NCBI GenBank assembly: GCA_023653785.1
Contig: JAMKCH010007178.1
Coordinates: 19,009 to 83,008 of the forward strand
Direction: 5' to 3'
From: Ophioderma brevispina
Taxonomy: Eukaryota; Echinodermata; Ophiuroidea; Amphilepidida; Ophiodermatidae
DNA length: 64,000 nucleotides
Part shown: piece after piece, positions 10,321-20,949 of the stretch
How the letters are laid out: every line of letters starts with the position of its first letter
Position numbering within the stretch: position 1 is the first letter of the stretch
Program-made: the position numbers and the translations under genes
Notes under the pieces: generated by a model
Told to the model about the DNA's origin: nothing
What the model saw: only the letters and a program-made list of their open reading frames with translations
Database searches by the model: none

Positions 10321-12339
10321 ATATATTTGAACAATTTCCTAAGATTCCTAGTCAAAATGTAATTAAATGTCTGGCAGATGTGTTCTCAAGATTTCCACTT
10401 AATATTGATATGGCTTACCGCCACTTATTTTCAACTTTTTCCGCTTTTCAACGAGCGGGATATTAAAAGGTAAAAGTCAAATGTTAGGCCCAATCATGTA
10501 GTGGAGCTGCACCGTCGACACAAATATCTACAACCCGTCAAAGTAAGGCAAGCGTGTGTTTGTCGTCCCAACTCGTAATAAAATAGTAATCCGCATGTAA
10601 AGGTTTATTAAAAATATTTCCGAAGTATGCCCACCGCTGTCGCAAGGGAAACCCTCTTTTGTTTATCATATTTATCAATATAGTAAAGAAGTGCCTTCAA
10701 CTTTCAAAGGACCACTTATAAATTCCAGAACTTGCTTTCAACAGTTCCAAGCTGCCTTAAAACGGTCAACATAGTGGTATACAAAGATCGTTTAGAGGAA
10801 CAGCCACAGCAACGCTGGCATGGGTAATACATTTTCCGCAGCAATGTCCATTGTCTCGAAAAATAGCCAACAAGAACTTAATAATGACAACCAGATAAGG
10901 TTTCCAGTGTACAACCAAAATGTTTCTAAAGACCTCCAAAAATATAACCAATATACTAACTAAAAATTCTAAAAAACGTTGGGCCGTCGAACCAACCAAC
11001 CAACAACCCACTTTTCACCCATCCTATACCATAAACACTATGATAGTCATTATAAATGCCATAATGGGAAAAAAGGCTTGGCTTCTGCAAAGGACGATAC
11101 CACGATACCAAAGTTTTGCTAAGTCCGGACTTAATATTTTTTGAAGTTTTGCCTTCACTACAGTAGGCAAATTGGTACTTTTGCCTGAAAATTCTTTGAA
11201 AAAGACTTGTTGCAAATACTGGTACCTCGGGCCCGCCCACCAACTCGCGACAGGGCGGCGGAGGGGGGGGGACGGTAAGCCCGAGGGTTGACGAGTGCCG
11301 CATGGAGGAATACCGAGAAAACAATGGGTCGGGGGCCCAAGCATCCCCGCCGGGTTATTAACATAACTCAAGACTGATATCAAGTAAAACAACTCCTTTG
11401 TGTCATCTCTACTATATCTGGTCTACCTTCATCCAGGGAAATTTGTTTACACTAAATCTACTCAACTCAAGTCAAATGAACTCGCACTTGTGTTTTGACC
11501 TCATTCCCTGGTAACCCTTGGTAGATTTGTAACATGTCACCATTTTTATTTTTGCGCCCGAAGAACCCAACCGGTTAATAGGTGCAAACACATAAACCAA
11601 TAGCATTCAGTTAGAAAAGACGACAAGCACGCAATCAAATGAATGTGCAAAACTTGAAACAAAAAGATACAAAAGTTACCCACTGATCCCGTCACTAAAA
11701 TTCCAAAAAATAAAACCTACGCGAAAGGCCCATTCGCTCCCAGAACACTTTGCGAAAACGACAATAAAAACTGCCGACTTGTTTTCGCAAATAAAGAGCC
11801 GACATAATTAAAACACGCCGCTCTCGCCTGGCAATAATTCCTCATTCAATGAATTGATGGATTAAATAAGGTCTTTGGGTGAAAGTTTCAAAAAATATTC
11901 TCCCAAAAATAGGGGTCTTTGGGTGACAGGGTAAAGTGTTCACAAAATCTGGGGTCTTTGTGACCGTGATGCTGAAAAAGGTTTTAACAGCCTTACATAT
12001 GGGTCACTTTGTCCCAAGATGGGAGTGCCTCCCCCCCCCCAGGAGGTGCCATTACACAAACTTTAATTACAACTACACACCGCTTTAAGTACACATCACA
12101 ATACATACAAACTTTAAAACACACATACAGATGGCCATTCACACCTGTTGAGGAGTGACAAGCCACAATGGATGAACAGACTGATAATATGGGCGAGCCA
12201 GGGGAGTGCCCGAGGGAAAGCGTGTACAAAACCCCGGGATCTAAAAAATTTACAAATGAACACAGTTCGCGGTTTTCCCGAACCGCTAAATCCCCCCCCT
12301 GGCGGGAGCGGTTTACAATTTTTAATAAACCAGCTGCAA
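10318..12339. other. Non-coding, no recognised gene
   Basis: Overlapping frames of 60-122 codons at 10766-11392 on both strands encode low-information peptides with Pro runs from C/G tracts. A GC-rich, CpG-containing patch with a run of nine G sits at 11225-11345. I recognise no domain, RNA gene or repeat family here. Confidence 0.4.
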
Positions 12340-12936
12340 ATATACCCCCTTAATTAAACCCAAATCATCCCCTTAAAAAACCCCAACAACCACCTAAAAC
12401 CTGGGCAACCCAACCCCCCTAAACAAATCGTGCAGCCCCCCTTAACCACAAACAAGAGGCCCCCTTAACCCAAAACCCCCCCCTGTAAACCCGGAAACAA
12501 CCCTTTTAAAAAAAAACCGCATTACGACCCCCTTAAACCCCAACAATACCCCCTTAAGTCCAGACAAACCCACCCCCTTAACCCGGACAACGCATGTGCA
12601 ACGTCCGCAATGCAACGCACTGCGCTACATTTTGCACTCTGCACTGCATGCTATAACGCTATCAGTGCCACAAAACCCTTAAAAAACTCAAAACCCACCC
12701 CCCCTTAAAACCCAAAAATCCCCTAAACCCCAACACCCCCTTAAACAAACCTGGACAACATAACCCCCCTTAAACTCGTGCACCCACCTTAACCAAACAA
12801 GCCCCCTTAAGCCCAGACAAAACCCCCCCTTAAAAATGAAACCCGGACAAACCCCTTTAAACCCGGACAACGCCACCTTAAACCCCAACAATCCCCTAAG
12901 TCCAGACCACCCCCCCCTTAAATAACCGGACAATGG
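12340..12936. repeat. C-rich minisatellite (~20-30 bp unit, CCCCCTTAAACCCGGACAA type)
   Basis: Irregular units built from a C run, TTAAACCC and GGACAA/AGACAA, in two blocks (12340-12600 and 12665-12930) separated by a GCACTGC-rich spacer. The minus strand carries repeated G runs beside TTTAAGGGG, so it could form G-quadruplexes. The 81-codon minus-strand frame here, rich in Gly and Leu, is produced by the repeat. Confidence 0.85.
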
Positions 12937-13560
12937 GACTTATGGATCTTCAGATAGTTTGTTTCACCAAGTTTTTTTGGGTGAAAATACCCCAAATTTA
13001 GCCCTAAATTGCAAATTACTATTTAATTAGCATATCATGCGCCACAAACCTAATCAGCCCGAGAGTAGAATAGTCCTTCCTTCCCACCCCTCCACCAAGT
13101 TTTCACCACATCAAATCGGACTTAATGGGATTTCAAGAGAGGTTTGTTTCACAAAGCTTTTTGGGTAACAATACCCCAAATTAACTTCATTAATTATGCC
13201 AATTAGGTACCTACTTAGCATTGCCCACGCCCCATAATCTAATCAGATGAAGGGATGTCAGTCCGATCCCACCCCACCAAGTTACATACATTAAAAAAAT
13301 CACATCAACCCTTATGGGTCTCATGTTTTTCGCGTTCACAAGATTGTGTGGAAAATACCCTCCCCAAATTAACAATTATTTGCAAATTGAGGTACCTATT
13401 TAGCATATGCCACTCCCATATTCTAATCAGATGAAGAGCATGGCAGACCGATCCCACCCCGCAACCAAGTTTTACAATTCACATAACCCTTATGGGTCTC
13501 ATTTTTATCACGTTCACAAAGATTGTGTTTGACGGCCGCTACTGATAGCATAATCCCCCT
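12937..13560 (+). repeat. ~185-bp tandem repeat, 3.2 units
   Basis: Units begin near 12937, 13117 and 13309, with a partial at 13490. Each contains GTTTCACAAAG, AATACCCCAAATTAA, TTAGCATATGCCAC, CTAATCAGATGAAG and CCCACCCCACCAAGTT-like phrases. Related units occur at 51560-51870 and 56840-57110. The block runs out at a TTTCAAGCCAGGGGATAAAA phrase (about 13572) that also ends the element at 50600-50870. Confidence 0.8.
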
Positions 13561-14035
13561 TCTGCTTTCCTTTCAAGCCAGGGGATAAAAAGGAAAAGGA
13601 GGAGGGCAATTGAAATAAAGGCTCAAATTTTGCAAAAAAACGGCTGATTTTGCCCCAGGGCTTTGGGGCCTTTAGGCGGTCTTGCACCCCGTGCTGTACT
13701 GGTTTTGATCGTCCCCAGGATCCGCTCCCTGGGGGGGGGGGGATCCTGGCTAAACGCACATGGATAATTGGCAATGCTCAAACTAGATTTTTTCCTTTTC
13801 AAAATCTGGCCAGTTTTAAGTGTTTCATAGCCATATACAGATCAGCATATCAGTGTGGCTTTAATAATTATGGAAACTTTATTCCGGTTTATGTCAACAT
13901 TCATTCTAATGGGTTATGTTCATAAATCAAAACTCACTTTTCTTTTCTGCTCCTAAGGAAGATCAGACCCTCTTTTCAACCACAACCATGCTGATCTCAC
14001 ATCTCTTCCACACTCCCAACTTGACCTTGACTTAC

Positions 14036-14364
14036 TTCGTGGTATTCCTCTGTCGCTGCAGATGACACTTGCATCTTAGACTATGAGGACTGCAGTATCA
14101 TTAAGCGCCTCTTCACACAGGCCCTGATGTTGTCTTCGTTCCTTTTGCAATCCAATGACCAAATGTGCATATGTCCCTGGCCCTGGCCAAAGGCAGCATT
14201 TTTTGGTGCAGAGATGGCATAAGACAAATCCAGCTGCTTGCAGACGACATCGGCATCGGCCACATCCCATTGGTTGTCACATATGGTGCCCCATTGGTCA
14301 TCACTGAATACCTCCACCCTGCCCTCTCTAGGAGTGTCACCCCCAACTAAGCGAATATCAAATT
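14036..14364 (-). CDS. SRCR-domain exon
   Basis: A minus-strand exon of 329 nt. The acceptor (TTTTACAG) ends at 14365 and a GTAAGT donor starts at 14035. The translation carries the SRCR signature in order: IRLVGG, GRVEVF, QWGTICDNQWD, ADVVCKQL, SAPKNAAFGQGQG, LDC and, after a frame change, DASVIC (14075-14058). The domain is extracellular with conserved Cys pairs and is found in tandem in scavenger and pattern-recognition receptors, a family greatly expanded in echinoderms and amphioxus. The size fits a one-domain exon. The last third is shifted: a TAA precedes DASVIC in its frame, so about 25 residues are unreadable as given. A second SRCR exon in the same phase lies 8 kb downstream on the same strand (5430-5786). 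Neighbouring exons of the gene would lie upstream or outside the window. Confidence 0.72.
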
Positions 14365-14399
14365 CTGTAAAACAAAAACAAATGAAAATATGACACTGG

Positions 14400-15550
14400 T
14401 GTAGTCACAATCTTTCTTAAGGGGGCTGTTTTTAGTTGTTTTCATGTTTAATAGCATTAATGGCATTTTTTCCCATATATTTTAACAGAATCTATATATA
14501 TTTATTTTTTCCTCATATTTTGTTCATTTTACTTTTACTATGTTACGCATTTTTGACCAAAAACAATCTCATGGGCTGAACTGCAAAAGGGCGGGTAATT
14601 TCGCGTATTACGCAATACGCGTCTGTGCTATTCGGCGTGCGTGATGTAATGAGCACATCAGAAACGCCTTGATGCATCGATTTGATATGACGCATACCCA
14701 TGGTAACTTGTACCCAATTGTAAAATGGTTGCCCACGTGAGATGCTTTCGGCGATATTGTGATTTTCGGTTCCCAGTTACTCGAAATCCATATCAGCAAC
14801 AGGTAAGAAATGAAATGCATCGTATAGAGCATATCAAAATCTAGGGTCGGTATTTTTTAGTTTTTCATTTTTGGTTAAAAATCGTGATTTATGTCAACCT
14901 TTGAACAATCTTGGTGTTGTTACAAATTGAAACACGCAGATTTTGGCCTTTTTTGCAGGACTATAATTTCTGCGAGAATCCGAGAATCGATTCTCGCAAA
15001 GATTCTCGTAAACTGATTTGCGTGAATCAATGTTGCTTTTCGTAAACTTTAGAAATTAACATAGTAGTGAATTAGTTGATTCCCTCGAAATTTGTTTTGG
15101 GGAATCAAGACTGATTCTCGCACACAGCAACGAAATTCTACCCGTTTTGGCAAATAATTTGATAAATAATGCAGAATTTGAAAAAGGGAATAACCGCACC
15201 CTATAACTATGACTCTGGAATACAAAAACGAACAAGGCACATTTTTATAACATTTCTATATTTTTTTTATAGGGAACCAAAAAAATGAGTGAAAATCACC
15301 ATTTTTTATAATTTTCTCAAAAAATATGTATTTGAGGAAAAAATATCGTATTTGGATTCCTTTAGTCATTTCCTTCTCAAATATGTATACTTTTATATAC
15401 GTTGGAACAACAATTAAGAAGATACGGCAAAAAACAGTTCCTTTGAATTCCTGACTTAACAGCCCCCTTAACCAAAATTCAATTCAAATACAACTACAGC
15501 ATATGACCTGTGAGCACTGTGGTCTGTCAGGCAATTTCTTGTAGCAGACA
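14400..15550. other. Non-coding, no recognised gene
   Basis: AT-rich. Contains a perfect GAGAATCGATTCTC palindrome inside a run of GATTCTCG repeats (14970-15015). On the minus strand this would be the intron upstream of the SRCR exon. Confidence 0.4.
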
Positions 15551-15560
15551 CAAAGAGCAA

Positions 15561-15809
15561 GTGTGAGATTTTGACCACCACTTATGCTCCTGGAGCATAA
15601 GTTGTGGCAACCATTCCACAGAATTAAGAAATACCTTTCAGTTGAAAGCCTTACTATCCTTCATAAATCCTTGGTGTTGCCAAAGCTTGATTATTGTGAT
15701 GCTGTTTGGGGTAACTGCAATAAGACTCTGCAGGATAAGATTGAACGTCTTCAAATTCGATCGGCCAGGGCTATATTACGGGTTCCTGGGAAAACAAGAT
15801 CAAGCTCAT
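15561..15809 (+). mobile_element. CR1/L2-like LINE, end of ORF2 (5' part, split)
   Basis: Reads LLEHKLWQPFHRIKKYLS, LVLPKLDYCDAVWGNC and LQIRSARAILR: the thumb and post-RT segment of a non-LTR retrotransposon ORF2 (I-L-x-K-S-L-V-L-P-x-L-D-Y-C pattern). The frame stops abruptly at 15809 and resumes at 17523, after an antiparallel LINE. The RT palm upstream is missing, so the copy is 5'-truncated. Confidence 0.8.
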
Positions 15810-17522
15810 CATGGCCTCCGTCAGTCGCAAGCGACTATGGATAGAGCGCCCACATTGAGTCACAGGTTAGGTGAACAGCGACGTCTGTGGCTGAAGAGGC
15901 CAATCCTAGAGTGGCAGTCAGTCTCTGCAACAGGTGCTACATATATGGGATGTCACAGCTTGACTATCCAAGGATCTGTGCAGCTTTCTTTTAGCTCGCT
16001 GCTTCTCAAACTGGCTGATGATCTGTTGTTCTCCAAGCTCAAGGTGTTGCTTCACTGTTCTCCGCCAACGGTGACGATTGTCAGCAAGTTTCTCACAGCA
16101 CCCAATGTCGATGTTCAGGGTACACATATCACGCTTACAAATATCCTTGTAGTGGAGCATGGGTCGACCAACTTTCCTTTTGCCAGATGTAAGCTCAGCA
16201 TACATGATATCTTTCGGTAGACGGCCATCCTCCATTCGACGGACATGGCCCAGCCATCGGAGTCTAAGAAATGTATAGATGGTGGGGAGTCCAATTCGAG
16301 TCATTAGCTCTGAATTTGGCACCATGTCCTTCCAGGTGACACCCAGAATTCGTCTAATACAGCGCAGATGGAAGCTGTTGAGTTTCTTCTCATGCCTAGA
16401 GTATGTAGTCCATGTCTCACTACCATACAGTAATGTTCTGATGATGCAGGCGTTGTAAACTGTTGCCTTTGTCTTAATGGACAGCTTCGGATTTTCCCAC
16501 ACACGCGTTGTAAGCCAGGCAAGAGTAGCTGCAGCTTACCAATGCGTTTTGCCGATTTCTGCATCGGGAGACAGACTGTCACGGATGTTGGACCCAGGTA
16601 GAGTGAAGTCCGGAACAACCCATTGTGGTATGTGCATTGTGATGACAGGTGGTTCTTGAGCATCTTGGGCCATTAGGACATAGTATTCTTCAAAACTGAT
16701 GACATCCGAAGTCCTTACAGGCCGGTGAGAAGCGATCTATGAGCGCGAAGGGTTCCTGCTTGGAAGGTGAAGTAAAAGTATGGCAGCATCATCAGCGCAC
16801 AACATGTCACGAATCACTTATCTGACGAACCTGTCGTAGCTCTAAGGCTGTGCAGGAATTTGAAGTAGCCGACCACAGAACCGTGTGAATGTAGAGGCAG
16901 TCTGTGGCTGTCGTACCGAATGCTTGGCTTCAGAGAAAATACTGAAAACGACATATTCCCAAGAGCGTTGGGGACAAAAACACTCCTTGCTTACCACCAC
17001 TGCGAATGTCAAACGGCTCTGAAAGGCTGCGTCAAACGTAATGTTGCTTCATGTCGGTGTTGTGGAAAGAGCTGATGATGCTCAGAAGCCATGGTGGAAG
17101 CCCAATCGTCTGGAGGATTTGGAACAGTCCAGTTCCTGCTAACCAGGTCAAAGTCTTTGGTCAGGTCTATGATGAAAGCAATGTAGAGTGGCTTCTGTTG
17201 TTCTCTACACTTTCTGCCTTGCATCGGCGTTATGGAGAAGATCCATACGATCGTAGATCTGGCAGCACGAAATCCGCACTGCGACTCAGGATACACCCTT
17301 GAAGGACTTGAAGACGCATCAACGCACCACGGGCAAAAAACTTTGCCGACATACTAAGGAGGGGAAAATACCCTGTAATTGGTTGCAATCACTTCTTTCA
17401 ACATTTGTTCTTGTAGAGGGTGATGATCTTTGAGTCGCGCATTCCTGTGGTACAGCTCCTTCCTGCCAGCATTGACAGAGAACCTCATGTAGTGGGTGAA
17501 GCAGAGAGCTTTTACAGCATTT
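15810..17522 (-). mobile_element. 5'-truncated LINE inserted antiparallel into the CR1-like LINE
   Basis: Minus-strand RT remnant in several frames. From its 5' end (17522): CKSSLLHPLHEVLCQCWQEG; then SQCGFRAARST and IDLTKDFD-type RT motifs near 17296-17130; the catalytic ADDAA at 16797-16783; then GSETWTTYSRHEKKLNSFHL, LRWLGHVRRMEDGRLPKDI and GKRKVGRPMLHYKD in a 194-codon frame (15918-16502), the usual C-terminal region of this LINE type. The 3' end has a very short tail. GATCAAGCTCAT (15798) and GATCAAGTCAT (17523) flank it as a target-site duplication. Frameshifts show that it is dead. Confidence 0.85.
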
Positions 17523-18023
17523 GATCAAGTCATATCTACGTGATAAAATGGGATGGGAACCCTTAGTAAAGCGAAGGCAATACCATCTTGCCCTCGCTGT
17601 CTACAAATGTATAGCAGGGCTGGCCCCTGCCAATTTGTGCAATAAATTTACACTTGTCAGGAATTCCCATTCCATAGGAACCCGTTCTAGCACTTCCGGT
17701 AAAATCAATTACTAAAGCCGGCCCTCGAATTTGGTAGGCTTTCTATGTATGTTCATTAATTTGTATTTAAAAAAGTATTTTTAGAATGATAATCCTGGTG
17801 ATTTTGTATGATATAATTGTATAAGTTTGTTGCATAACTGCATTTTAAAGATTGTAATTTAAGTTGTAATATTTGTGTATTTTTTTAATAATGTAATTTA
17901 AGAAATTTTAATATTGCAATGTTTTTGTATGTTGCTGGGCCATATGGAAGAACAGAGGAATACTTAAGTTTTCCTCTGAATATGGACCCAGGGTAAAGAA
18001 TAAATAAACAAACAAACAACAAG
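17523..18023 (+). mobile_element. CR1/L2-like LINE, ORF2 C-terminus and 3' end (3' part, split)
   Basis: Continues the frame broken at 15809: GWEPLVKRRQYHLALAVYKC, LAPANLCNKF and HSIGTRSSTSGKI, the conserved C-terminal block of CR1-type ORF2, stopping at 17715. A 3' untranslated region follows with GGGCCATATGGAAGAACAGA and GGACCCAGGGTAAAG, then the tail AATAAATAAACAAACAAACA. The direct join to the upstream part shows that the intervening 1.7 kb is an insertion. Confidence 0.8.
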
Positions 18024-18117
18024 CTATTCATTTTATTGAGTGCCGTTCACAATAGCAGTAGCAATTTATTCCGTAAATGTTATCAAGGATTTTGTGCAAA
18101 TCTGGCACACCAATCAT

Positions 18118-18195
18118 TGCTGGTCTTGGGGTTAAGTAGCTAACCTCATGATACAGGGGTCTCGGGTTCGAATCTCACTCCTGCTTCTTCTGAAG
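18118..18195 (+). mobile_element. tRNA-derived SINE head
   Basis: Has an A-box-like GGGGTTAAGTAGCTAACC and a good B box (GGGTTCGAATCTC) at tRNA-like spacing, followed by CTCCTGCTTCTTCTGAAG. Stem pairing is too poor for a working tRNA. The body beyond the head is not defined. Confidence 0.5.
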
Positions 18196-18338
18196 ATATA
18201 AAATTTTCATTACTTTTTCAGGTTAGAGGGAAAAATTCTAAGTCCAAAAAAGATAAGAAAAAACAATAGCTGCCCTTTGAGATTAGTGAGGAGACCTGCT
18301 CCTGGAGCATGGTTGGTGGTCAAAAACTACCGCCTGTG

Positions 18339-18600
18339 CAGTGGCGACGCCAGACCTCTTTTTCTGGGGGGGGGGGCAAAGTGAAATTCTGGGAGGGGCA
18401 AAATATCAAATATTTGGAGATTTTTAACCATATTTATGGCCCCATTAATGGTGATTTTTTCCCAAAATTTGGCGGATTTTGGCCCCAAATCGCTGTGAAT
18501 TTTGCCAAACCAAAAATCCCATCATTTGCAAACTAGGGGGCAAGAAAACAAGGTTCCCCCATGAGAGGGGGGCTTCTACCTGGGGACGGGCTAGCTAGAA
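18339..18600 (+). mobile_element. hAT-type element end (CAGTGGCGACGCCAGA)
   Basis: CAGTGGCGACGCCAGACCTC, then T and G runs (GGGGGGGGGGCAAAG), is the typical terminus of non-autonomous hAT elements that start CAGTGGCG and carry a GGGG-CAAA tract. I could not find the matching right end. Confidence 0.4.
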
Positions 18601-19949
18601 CTGGAGAAAATATTGGATCAAAAATTTCAAATAATGGTTAAGAGCATATATTATTAACTCAGGTAAGGCTCAGTCTGCACTTTATTTTTAGCAGATAAAC
18701 ATTGGCAAATAAAAATTAATGTACATTTCAGTTCTAAATATTGTTCCCTAAACAGAAAAGCAAGCCACCCCTTGAATTGGTTACTTCAAAATGAAGATTC
18801 AAAGTTGTGTTTAAACCTTTTCACTGGAAAGCATCAAAGGAAACCACCGTTAAATGGTTACAAAAATCTAAAAATAGAAAACCCCCCAACAAAAAAAACA
18901 GCTACAGACCCACAGATATGGTACACAGAAAGAAATAGTGTTGCAAAATTAACCACCTGGGCCTATACCTGCATGTATGATAGTCCTGCATTTTCTTTGA
19001 AAATTGGGGATGGGCTTATAACCGAGTTGTTATGGTACCATGACAAATGGGATGGGCTTTATAACCCGAGTTGTTATGGTACCATGATATCATATCATTG
19101 ATATGATGTCAAATGTGTGTGTCATTGGAGTAAAGTTTCTTAAAAGAAAAAGGCACCCTTTGTGAGAAAAAAAAAAAGCTATCGGGATTTCAAAATTGAT
19201 ATTTTTCATGATGTACTTGCTAATTGCTTGCAAATTCCCCACTAACTGAAATCGTCGCCAACATCACATACTGTATTATCTGCGAAAAAATGCCATTTTC
19301 GAGGAAAATCGCCATTGCACATTCTACCTGGAGATTTCATGTTTGTACTATGGAAATTAAACATTACAATTTACTTTTTAATGAAAAAACATTCTGAAGT
19401 TTTAAACCTGTCAGTTTGAAAGTGCAATTTGTATTCCTGATAATTATAAAGCTACAAGTCAAAGTCGTATGTGAAACACAATAAAAGTCGTTATTTCACA
19501 TACAACGGCTAATTCACCATTAGAATTCAATGCGCGTTCATATAGATATCTATGTGAAACACCGTAATGTTCACGACATGAGGGCGATACGCCCACATAG
19601 ATCTTTATGTGAAAAACGTAAACAGCTGTTTTTACGAACAGCGTTAATTATTACGGCCTATTGACATACGGGGTAAATTGAAAACATACGATTAGAATGT
19701 AAAATCGATATACAGTTTGAGTTATTGATCAAAATTCTTAATTAATATTCACTAATTAGGTCCACTTTCAAGATTGTAACTTTGTGCATGTATAGGAACC
19801 ATAACATAAGTACATCTCAAAAAAAGTAAAAAATGTCAGAAAGGACAGTAGTGTGACGTGGGCGACGAAATGATTAAGTCATACCAGCTCTCTTTACATG
19901 TAAACCGAATGATTTTGTAATAACCTAATGGGCGTCGGTTTATCAGTAC
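18601..19949. other. Non-coding, no recognised gene
   Basis: A 109-codon plus-strand frame at 18772-19101 shows no motif. It contains a direct repeat (GGGATGGGCTTATAACCGAG near 19008; GGGATGGGCTTTATAACCCG near 19049), so it is unlikely to be coding. AT-rich beyond that. Confidence 0.4.
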
Positions 19950-19959
19950 ACCTTTAGAT

Positions 19960-20530
19960 CACAACACCCCGCCAAAAACCCCACCCCCTCCCCACACCAT
20001 GCAACACCCCACCCCTCCCCAACACCAACCACCCCCTCCCCAACACCCCGCTATAAACCCCCCTCCCCAACACACAACCCTCCGCCTCCCCAACACACCA
20101 ACCCCCTCACCAAACACCCCACAAACACACCCCACAAAACACCTACCCTCCTCAACACAACACAACACCCTGCAACACCCCTGCGCAACACCCCACCCCT
20201 CCCAACACCTGCAACACACCCCACCGCCCCAGCACCCGGCAACACCCCACCCCGCCCCTCCCCAAACACACACAACCGCCTCCCAACACCTGCCGCGACC
20301 CCGCGAACCCACCCGACCAAACAACCCACCAAACCGCCGCCCCAACCACCCGCCCAATACCGCAAAACCCACGCCCAAACACCCCACGCGCCTTCAACAC
20401 ACCACCTCCCCTCCACATAACACGCAAACACCCCACCCCCTCCCCAACACCCCACAACACACCCGCAACACCATACCCGCAACACCCAACCCCTCCACAA
20501 CACCCCGCAACACCCAACCCTCCTAGTCCC
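19960..20530. repeat. C-rich low-complexity tract (CCCCAACACC type)
   Basis: About 570 bp made almost only of C and A on the plus strand (CCCCTCCCCAACACC and variants), with a short continuation at 20690-20795. The minus strand is GGGGTGTTGGGG-like, with dense G runs. Long open frames on both strands are compositional artefacts. Confidence 0.9.
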
Positions 20531-20537
20531 AATAATT

Positions 20538-20571
20538 GGGGGGGGGGGGGGGGGGGGGACTTTTTTTTTTT
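20538..20571. repeat. Homopolymer pair, 21 G then 11 T
   Basis: Directly follows the C-rich tract and ends at TCCCAAATG. The contrast between C-rich to the left and poly-G here is notable and may be unreliable consensus. Confidence 0.85.
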
Positions 20572-20949
20572 CCCAAATGACGGTTTCTTGAAAACAGTAT
20601 TGACTGTAACAGTTCCTCCATTGATGAAGTAATGGCATGATGATAATTGTACATACGAAGGGAGTCATATGCTCAGCAGGACTACCAACCCTTCCCATCA
20701 CTGCCAACACCCCCTTCCCTTGCAACACCCCTCCACTGCAACCCCCACCTCATCCCCAACACACACCCCCTCTCCAACACCTTACAACACCCCAAAAGTA
20801 TTTGTTTTGGTCTTTGTTTGCACGGGGAGAGAGCATATAGCCCATGATAGGGTATGAACTTTGGTGGATGATGAGGTCCGGTTCAAGTCCCAGGGGAACC
20901 ACTGCAGAGATTTAATTCAGGATACTAGTAAAATCTAAATTTAATCAGG

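Noticed and set aside
10956..11392. Two overlapping minus-strand frames of 122 codons
   Set aside because: They overlap each other in different phases, contain Pro runs from a G homopolymer and show no motif.
12340..12936. Interstitial telomere repeats
   Set aside because: TTTAAGGGG-like words occur but units are irregular and 20-30 bp long. No TTAGGG array is present.
18118..18195. Functional tRNA gene
   Set aside because: A- and B-box-like motifs are present but the acceptor and anticodon stems do not pair. Better explained as a SINE head; the same applies at 26590-27035 and 59790-59830.
19959..20857. Pro/His/Thr-rich and Gly/Cys/Val-rich open frames up to 225 codons
   Set aside because: Produced by the C/A-only low-complexity tract on both strands.
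20820..20910. Possible B box GGTTCAAGTCCCAGG of another SINE or tRNA
   Set aside because: Only one box is convincing and no body or second copy is recognisable.
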